Part shown: in pieces, positions 58,268 through 64,000 of the stretch
Layout: each line of letters opens with the position of its first letter
How positions within the stretch are numbered: the first letter of the stretch is position 1
Assembly: GCA_902599805.1 (NCBI GenBank)
Contig: CACKGP010000001.1
Location: 62,001-126,000 of the forward strand
Source: an uncultured Pelagibacteraceae bacterium
Lineage (GTDB): Bacteria; Pseudomonadota; Alphaproteobacteria; Pelagibacterales; Pelagibacteraceae
DNA length: 64,000 nt
Reading direction: 5' to 3'
Translations under genes and position numbers: made by a program
Notes under the pieces: model-generated
What the model saw: only the letters and a program-made list of their open reading frames with translations
Databases searched by the model: none
Told to the model about the DNA's origin: nothing

Positions 58268-59298
58268 TGGAAAATATTAATATTATAGATAAAAATTGGA
58301 AATCATTAATCAAGCCTTCTAAACTTGCGATAACTAGCAATGATGATAAATCGATGGCGAAAGTAATTGCTGAACCTCTAGAAAAAGGTTTTGGTCAAAC
58401 AATAGGAAATGCTCTTAGAAGAATTCTTTTATCATCTATTCAAGGCGCAGCTGTAACTGCAATCCAAATTGATGGAGTACTACATGAATTTTCATCAATT
58501 AAAGGTGTAAGGGAAGACGTAACAGACATTGTGCTAAATGTGAAGAATTTAGCAGTAAAATTAAATACATCAGGATCAAAAAAATTAATTTTAGATGCAA
58601 CTGGACCCAAAGAAGTTAAAGCAAAAGATATAACTCCAGTAAATGGTGTTGAAATTTTAAATCTGGATCAGACAATATGTAATCTTGATGAAAAAACTAA
58701 ATTTCATATGGAATTAGTTGTTAATAACGGAAGAGGTTATGTTTTGGCTCAAAAAAACAAATCAGAAGACACACCTCTAGGTTTGATTGCTATTGACTCG
58801 TTATTCAGTCCAGTAAAAAAAGTGTCTTATTCAATTGACACAACTAGAGAAGGTGATGCTTTAGACTATGATAAGTTAACAATGCAAGTTGAAACAAATG
58901 GAACAATTCCTGCAGAAGATGCTGTAGCATTTGCCGCTAGAATATTTCAAGATCAGCTATCAATGTTTGTAAATTTTGAAGATCCAAAAGAAATTCCTGC
59001 ACAAACTAAAGCAACCGAACCTGAATTTAATAAGAATTTACTTAAAAGAGTAGAAGAGTTAGAACTTTCCGTACGATCGATGAATTGTTTAAAGAATGAC
59101 AACATAATCTATATTGGCGATCTTGTACAAAAATCTGAGTCAGAAATGCTTAGAACTCCAAACTTTGGAAGAAAGTCTCTAAATGAGATTAAAGAAGTGC
59201 TTAGTTCTATGTCCTTATACCTTGGTATGGAAATACCTAATTGGCCACCAGATAATATTGTAGAGTTGTCCAAAAAATTGGAAGAGAGCACATATTAA
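58267..59298 (+). CDS. rpoA: DNA-directed RNA polymerase subunit alpha
   Basis: 343 aa. N-terminal dimerisation domain with [36 protein letters not shown] (about 37-72), linker, and the C-terminal domain [45 protein letters not shown] (about 257-301) that contacts activators and UP elements. Length is slightly longer than E. coli (329). Confidence 0.99.
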   Translation: MENINIIDKNWKSLIKPSKLAITSNDDKSMAKVIAEPLEKGFGQTIGNALRRILLSSIQGAAVTAIQIDGVLHEFSSIKGVREDVTDIVLNVKNLAVKLNTSGSKKLILDATGPKEVKAKDITPVNGVEILNLDQTICNLDEKTKFHMELVVNNGRGYVLAQKNKSEDTPLGLIAIDSLFSPVKKVSYSIDTTREGDALDYDKLTMQVETNGTIPAEDAVAFAARIFQDQLSMFVNFEDPKEIPAQTKATEPEFNKNLLKRVEELELSVRSMNCLKNDNIIYIGDLVQKSESEMLRTPNFGRKSLNEIKEVLSSMSLYLGMEIPNWPPDNIVELSKKLEESTY

Positions 59299-59742
59299 AT
59301 GAGACACAAGATAGGATACAGAAAACTTAACAGGACATCCGAGCACAGAAAGGCTCTTTTCAAAAACATGTTAAATTCTTTGATAAAGTATGAACAGATA
59401 ATTACGACGCTTCCTAAAGCAAAGGAGTTAAAACCTAAAATAGATAAAGTTATAACAATCGGAAAAACAACTGATCTAAGTAATAAAAAAGATTTATTTT
59501 CAACATTACAAGATAAAAATTCAGTAAAAAAAGTTTTTGAAACACTATCAAAAAGATATGCAAATAGGAAAGGTGGTTACTCCAGAGTTCTTAAAGCAGG
59601 TTTTAGAACAGGCGACGATGCACCCATGGCTATAATCGAGCTGGTAGATAGAGATTTTAATGCAAAAAAAATAGATAAACCCAAAAAAATTGATCCTAAA
59701 AAAAAAGATAAAGAGCCACTAAAAAAACCTGCTACCAAGTAA
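59299..59742 (+). CDS. rplQ: 50S ribosomal protein L17 with Lys/Pro tail
   Basis: 147 aa. [28 protein letters not shown] (2-29) and the [27 protein letters not shown] block are normal; about 25 residues of Lys/Pro/Asp low complexity follow. Abuts rpoA without a spacer. Last gene of the ribosomal block. Confidence 0.98.
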   Translation: MRHKIGYRKLNRTSEHRKALFKNMLNSLIKYEQIITTLPKAKELKPKIDKVITIGKTTDLSNKKDLFSTLQDKNSVKKVFETLSKRYANRKGGYSRVLKAGFRTGDDAPMAIIELVDRDFNAKKIDKPKKIDPKKKDKEPLKKPATK

Positions 59743-59753
59743 AAAATCATTAA

Positions 59754-60653
59754 ATGATAAGTAAATTTGTAGTCAAAAGAGACTATCATAATGCTAGACT
59801 AGATCGTTGGTTTAAACATAACGTTTCAGATTTGCCTCAATCTTTTATAGAAAAGTTAGTCAGAAAAAATAAAATAAAAGTTAATAAAAAAAAAACCAAA
59901 ACTAAATATAGAGTTCAATTGAATGATGTAATTGAAGTATTTAATTTCGATAAAATAAAACACAAAAATAAAACTGAAATTAAAAAATATAACCCATCAG
60001 AAAAAGAAAAAAAAATTTATAGGAATTTTATAATAGAAAATAATGATAATTTTGTTGTCATAAATAAACCTGCGGGTATACCTGTACAGTCTGGCACTAA
60101 ATCATTTAAAAATATTATAGATATTCTTAAAAACACAGAATATTTTAATAATTCAAAGCCATATATAGTCCACAGACTAGATAAAGAAACTTCTGGAGTA
60201 ATGCTAATTGCAAAGAATAGAGAATACGCTCAATTATTAACTTCACTTTTTAGAATACGAAAAATACATAAACTTTATATAGCCGTAACCCATGGCACAG
60301 TAAATAGTAAATTACAAATTATGAAAGATGATTTAGTTTTATATGAAAAAAATCGAAAAATTATTCAAAATGCAATTTCTTATATCAAAGTTTTAAAATC
60401 TAACAACAAGTATTCATTTGTTGAATTGAGGCCAATTACAGGAAGAAAACATCAATTAAGAAAACAATTATTTAATATTGGCCATCCAGTAGTAGGTGAT
60501 GACAAATATTCTTTTAAAAATGAAAAAAAAAACAAAAACTTATTACTTCATGCATATAAAATTAAATTTATGATTAATAAAATCAAATATAACTTTAAGG
60601 CCAATTATAGTTTAAAGCTTGAAAATTTTGTTAAAAAAAATATTAAATCCTAG
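59754..60653 (+). CDS. RluC/RluD family ribosomal pseudouridine synthase
   Basis: 299 aa. N-terminal S4-like domain (about 1-62), then the catalytic domain with FVVINKPAGIPVQSGTKS (about 101-118), the catalytic Asp in HRLDKETSGVMLIAKN (about 139-154), and ELRPITGRKHQLRKQLFNIGHPVVGDDKY (about 223-251). Closest in layout to RluC (positions 955/2504/2580 of 23S rRNA) but RluD is not excluded. Co-directional with rplQ, 11 bases apart; 3' end overlaps lipB by 11 bases. Confidence 0.88.
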   Translation: MISKFVVKRDYHNARLDRWFKHNVSDLPQSFIEKLVRKNKIKVNKKKTKTKYRVQLNDVIEVFNFDKIKHKNKTEIKKYNPSEKEKKIYRNFIIENNDNFVVINKPAGIPVQSGTKSFKNIIDILKNTEYFNNSKPYIVHRLDKETSGVMLIAKNREYAQLLTSLFRIRKIHKLYIAVTHGTVNSKLQIMKDDLVLYEKNRKIIQNAISYIKVLKSNNKYSFVELRPITGRKHQLRKQLFNIGHPVVGDDKYSFKNEKKNKNLLLHAYKIKFMINKIKYNFKANYSLKLENFVKKNIKS

Positions 60654-61248
60654 ACAAATATTTGTTTATAACTTTTTTTAAATTAGTATTGATATTTTTA
60701 TAATTTTTTCCCTCACTTTTAATTGAAGTGATCTTATTATTATCTAAACCGCATGGAATTATTTTTTTATAATCCTCTAGATTATTACTTACGTTTATTG
60801 AAAAACCATGGTACGCGACCCAACTAGACACTCTAATACCAATTGCTGCAATTTTTTTATTATTCACCCATATACCAATATTCTTTCTATCAGCATTAGA
60901 TTTTATTCTGTAAAATTTTAAAAAATGAATTATAATATTTTCTATCTGCCTAACTAAATTTCTAATATTTTTTTTTCTTTTATTTAAATTTATTACGAAA
61001 TATACAATTCTCTGACCGGGGTTATGTAAGGTAATTTTACCTCCTCTATTTGTTTTTTTAATTGAAATTGATTTATCTAATATTTCATTTTTACTAAATC
61101 TTATCCCGCCTGTATAAGTTGTCGGATGTTCTAAAATCCATATAAATTCCCTCCCTCCATTTTTGACCTTTTTTACTCTTTTCTCAAGAAATCTAATAGC
61201 CTTGTCATAAACAACAGGTTTTTTACTTATTTTAAATTCTATGTTCAT
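60643..61248 (-). CDS. lipB: Octanoyltransferase (lipoyl(octanoyl) transferase)
   Basis: 201 aa. Transfers octanoate from ACP to lipoate-dependent proteins. ILEHPTTYTGGIRF (about 39-52), GGKITLHNPGQRIVYFVINL (about 69-88), KKIAAIGIRVSSWVAYHGFSINVSNNL with the catalytic Lys (about 131-157) and the acyl-bearing Cys in IIPCGLDNNKITSI. Complete and normal length. Divergent from mgtE with a 64-base spacer. Confidence 0.93.
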   Translation of the reverse strand: MNIEFKISKKPVVYDKAIRFLEKRVKKVKNGGREFIWILEHPTTYTGGIRFSKNEILDKSISIKKTNRGGKITLHNPGQRIVYFVINLNKRKKNIRNLVRQIENIIIHFLKFYRIKSNADRKNIGIWVNNKKIAAIGIRVSSWVAYHGFSINVSNNLEDYKKIIPCGLDNNKITSIKSEGKNYKNINTNLKKVINKYLSRI

Positions 61249-61312
61249 TTTAAATTGAATTTTACCACCAGATAAACTAAAAGTCTCAAAAATTTAAATA
61301 ATCAGGTGATTT

Positions 61313-62692
61313 ATGAGTTTAGTAAAATCAATTGGAAAGCAGAAGGTAAATCTAGATTTTAATAAAGATTTTATTAATTTATTTACTCAAAAAATCAAAC
61401 AAAAAGATATTAAGTTTATCAATCAAAGTCTTGAAGATTTACATGCTGCTGATGTAGCTGATCTAATTGAAAATTTAGACACAGAGTCTAGAAATAAGTT
61501 AATAGAAATCGAGGCATTTAATATTGAACCCGAAATATTTATTGAATTAAACGAATCTTTACAATCTGAGGTTCTTATTCTTTTAACTCCTGATTCAGTA
61601 GCTAAAATATTACGTAAACTTGAGTCTGATAATGCTCTTCAAATCCTAGAAAAAATTGATGAGGAAAAGAAACAAAAAGTATTAGATAAATTAACACCAC
61701 AAGATAGATTTCTTTTAGAAGAAGCCTTAAGTTATCCTGAAGACTCAGCTGCACGAATAATGCAGAGGGAGTTTACTGCTGTACCGAGTGACTGGACTGT
61801 TGGCCAGACAATTGATTACCTTAGGGAGAATAAAGATTTACCAGAGGAATTTTTAGAAATATTCATAGTTGATAAAGATTTTAAACCTATTGGCACAGTA
61901 CCATCATCTAGAGTTTTGAGAACACCAAGAAATTCAAAAATGAATTCTATTATGAGAGAGATACCTGTTTTAATTTCGGTGAACATGGACAAAGAAGAAG
62001 TCGGACTTACTTTTGAAAATTATAATTTAGTTTCTGCAGGAGTGGTTAATAAAGATAATAAATTGATTGGTATGATAACAGCCGATGATGTTGTTACCGT
62101 AGTTCAAGAAGAAGCAGAGGAAGATGTACTAAGATTGGCAGGGGTAGGTGATGAAGAAATTACAGATGGAGTATTTAAAAAAACTAAAAGAAGATTTAGT
62201 TGGCTTTTACTAAATTTACTTACCGCGATCATTGCATCAGTTGTTATCGGCTTTTTTCAAGAAGATATAGAAAAAGTAGTTGCGTTAGCAGTTCTTATGC
62301 CAATAGTAGCCTCAATGGGAGGAAATGCTGGAATGCAAACGTTGGCTGTCACCATAAGAGCAATCGCCAAACAAGAAATTTCATCGGGAAATTTTTACAA
62401 GGTTGTTTCAAAGGAATTTGTTATAGGTATATTCAACGGTATAATTTTTGCTATCATTTCTGCTGGAGTTGTTCAATTTTGGTTTAAAGAATTTGATCTT
62501 TCAATTTTAATAGCAGTTGCAATGATATTGAATATGATAGTTGCAGGTTTATTTGGCATTTTAGTTCCAGTTTCTTTGAAAAAATTTAATATTGATCCAG
62601 CACTAGCCTCAAGTGTTTTCGTCACAACTATTACGGATGTAATTGGTTTTTTATCTTTTCTTGGAATTGGATCTTTCTTCTTTTTAAATTAA
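61313..62692 (+). CDS. mgtE: Magnesium transporter MgtE
   Basis: 459 aa. N-terminal MgtE_N helical domain (about 38-140), two CBS domains (about 148-265) that sense Mg2+, plug helix and five membrane helices (about 292-455) with VLMPIVASMGGNAGMQTLAVTIRAI (about 331-355, metal path) and the ITDVIGFLSFLGIG end. AGGTGA lies 5 bases upstream of the ATG. Overlaps convergent panC by 4 bases. Confidence 0.95.
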   Translation: MSLVKSIGKQKVNLDFNKDFINLFTQKIKQKDIKFINQSLEDLHAADVADLIENLDTESRNKLIEIEAFNIEPEIFIELNESLQSEVLILLTPDSVAKILRKLESDNALQILEKIDEEKKQKVLDKLTPQDRFLLEEALSYPEDSAARIMQREFTAVPSDWTVGQTIDYLRENKDLPEEFLEIFIVDKDFKPIGTVPSSRVLRTPRNSKMNSIMREIPVLISVNMDKEEVGLTFENYNLVSAGVVNKDNKLIGMITADDVVTVVQEEAEEDVLRLAGVGDEEITDGVFKKTKRRFSWLLLNLLTAIIASVVIGFFQEDIEKVVALAVLMPIVASMGGNAGMQTLAVTIRAIAKQEISSGNFYKVVSKEFVIGIFNGIIFAIISAGVVQFWFKEFDLSILIAVAMILNMIVAGLFGILVPVSLKKFNIDPALASSVFVTTITDVIGFLSFLGIGSFFFLN

Positions 62693-63498
62693 AAATTATC
62701 AATTAATCTTACATTACCAATATAAAATGCATAAAATAAATTAAATTTATTTTTCCTAGGTCTTTTTAATGTTTTCAAATCAATAAGCTCGATATAATCA
62801 ACTTTACTTACGCCCATAGAAACAATTTTTTTTTTAATTACATTAAAATTAAATTTTAGTTTTTTTGATAATAATTTTTTTTTATATCTTTTTAAAAACT
62901 TTATTACCTTTATAAGTTTTATTTTTTCAACATAATTTAATTTATTCAATCTTGATGAATATGCTATAAAATGTTTATCTCTTTTAGTTTTACACGGAAA
63001 AACCTTTGTTTTAATTTTATTTTTTTTAATGTGTTTTTTAATTAAATAAAGTTGTTGGAAATCTTTGTTACCTAATATAATTGTTTTTGGTTTTATAATT
63101 TCAAGAAATCTATTAACAACATCAATAACACCTTTAAAATGACCTTTTCTAAATTTTCCACATAATTCTTTTGAAAACTTATCTAAATAAATTTTTTTTT
63201 CCGTTTTAAATTTATATATATCATCGTATGACGGTTTATATAAATAATGTACTTTAAGTTTTCTTAATATTTTAATGTCTTTTTTGTTATTTCTTGGATA
63301 AGTATTTAGATCTTTTTTATTATTAAACTGTTTTGGATTTACAAAAATACTTACAAGCGTTTTTCCCGAACCTTTTAGAGATTTTCTTATTATACTCTCA
63401 TGACCTCTGTGTAAGGCACCCATTGTTGGTACAAAACTGATATTATTGAATTTTCTTATTTCTGTTTGTAACTGCTTTTTATTTGTAAATAATTTCAT
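62689..63498 (-). CDS. panC: Pantothenate synthetase
   Basis: 269 aa. ATP-dependent condensation of pantoate with beta-alanine. PTMGALHRGHESIIRKS holds the HxGH nucleotide motif (about 24-40), VSIFVNPKQFNNKKDLNTYPR (about 49-69), CGKFRKGHFKGVIDVVNRFLEIIKPKTIILGNKDFQQ (about 113-149) and AYSSRL are visible. Unusually Lys-rich, slightly short of the usual 280. PanB is not in the window. Confidence 0.93.
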   Translation of the reverse strand: MKLFTNKKQLQTEIRKFNNISFVPTMGALHRGHESIIRKSLKGSGKTLVSIFVNPKQFNNKKDLNTYPRNNKKDIKILRKLKVHYLYKPSYDDIYKFKTEKKIYLDKFSKELCGKFRKGHFKGVIDVVNRFLEIIKPKTIILGNKDFQQLYLIKKHIKKNKIKTKVFPCKTKRDKHFIAYSSRLNKLNYVEKIKLIKVIKFLKRYKKKLLSKKLKFNFNVIKKKIVSMGVSKVDYIELIDLKTLKRPRKNKFNLFYAFYIGNVRLIDNF

Positions 63499-63533
63499 TT
63501 GTAAAATATTTATTTAGCTAGTAAAAGGTTTTT

Positions 63534-64000
63534 ATGGTTACCCAAGCAATTATACCATTAGCAGGATTAGGTACAAGATTGTTGCCTCTGTCAAGTGTAA
63601 TTCCAAAAGAATTGTTGCCAATTAATGGCAAACCAAATTTAGAGTATATACTAGATGAATGTTTACAAGCTGGAATTAAACAATTCATTTTTGTTGTACC
63701 AAAAAATAGACCAAGTATTAAAAAATATTTTTTTAACGACAATTTCTATAAAAAAATAATTAAAAAGAAAAAAAAAGATAAACGTTTAAAGAAGGTATTT
63801 AAACGATTAAAAAAATTTCAAAAAATGATAAAATTTGTATACCAAAATAAACCGAAAGGCACAGGACACGCGGTTTTACAATGCAAAAAATATTTAAAAG
63901 GAACACATTTTTTAATGCTTTTAGCAGATGATTTGATTGTAAAAAAAAATTGCTCGAAAGAGATGATTGCATTACACAAAAAAACTAAAGGATCTATTAT
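63534..64000 (+). CDS. galU: UTP--glucose-1-phosphate uridylyltransferase, N-terminal part (runs off the window)
   Basis: 155 codons from ATG 63534, open to the window end. Forms UDP-glucose for surface sugars. Nucleotide-binding opening IIPLAGLGTRLLPLSSVIPKELLPI (6-30), EYILDECLQAGIKQFIFVV, and PKGTGHAVLQC (about 109-119) with LMLLADD (sugar-nucleotide Asp). A strongly Lys-rich loop (about 76-98) sits where other GalU proteins carry a shorter helix. Divergent from panC with 35 bases between. Confidence 0.93.
   Translation, partial: MVTQAIIPLAGLGTRLLPLSSVIPKELLPINGKPNLEYILDECLQAGIKQFIFVVPKNRPSIKKYFFNDNFYKKIIKKKKKDKRLKKVFKRLKKFQKMIKFVYQNKPKGTGHAVLQCKKYLKGTHFLMLLADDLIVKKNCSKEMIALHKKTKGSI

Overview
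The window is one contiguous, very AT-rich, extremely compact bacterial chromosome segment. It carries about 76 protein genes and 5 tRNAs, with no gap over 200 bases, many 1-23 base overlaps and no mobile elements, CRISPR or rRNA. The codon use, short intergenic regions, purine operon arrangement, secY-adk-rpsM order and TRAP transport genes point to a streamlined marine alphaproteobacterium of the SAR11 / Pelagibacterales type. This placement is inferred from gene content and composition, not from a search.

Layout. (1) 1-3.9 kb: end of cysS, then cimA, a TrmJ-like RNA methyltransferase and rpsD. (2) 3.9-11.1 kb, minus strand: an overlapping operon sfsA-map-purB-purC-purS-purQ-purL-bolA-grxD, covering late purine synthesis plus a BolA/monothiol glutaredoxin pair. 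(3) 11.1-16.9 kb, plus: a seven-gene accessory operon (CinA domain, GGCT-like, two glycosyltransferases, a sulfatase/phosphonate-monoester-hydrolase-like enzyme, pirin, a small membrane protein). (4) 16.9-23.9 kb: a catabolic block with TRAP permeases (minus), a FAH-family hydrolase, TRAP binding protein, extradiol ring-cleavage dioxygenase and MhpA-like flavin hydroxylase (plus), and a BKACE enzyme (minus). Together they look like uptake and meta-cleavage of an aromatic acid. (5) 23.9-30.8 kb: divergent 6-phosphofructokinase and pyruvate kinase, tRNA-Leu, a glycosyltransferase-like gene, NAD kinase, NAD-formate dehydrogenase, tRNA-Thr and rlmB. (6) 30.9-43.5 kb: tRNA-Tyr, tRNA-Gly, tuf, tRNA-Trp, secE, nusG, rplKAJL, rpoBC. 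(7) 43.7-59.7 kb: str, S10, spc and alpha ribosomal operons joined almost without gaps, with secY, adk and rpoA. (8) 59.8-64 kb: pseudouridine synthase, lipB, mgtE, panC and the start of galU.

How it works together. Most of the window is core translation, transcription and biosynthesis. The part most worth following is the 16.9-23.9 kb block: its ring hydroxylase and extradiol dioxygenase keep the recognised cofactor and metal-binding residues, and it has its own TRAP transporter, so it reads as a small dedicated route for an aromatic or phenylpropanoid-type compound. The adjacent operon with a sulfatase-like enzyme and pirin may be related, but that link is only by position. Consensus-like promoters can be read in front of rpsD and rpsM, and several start codons sit so close to a -10 element that leaderless transcripts are likely.
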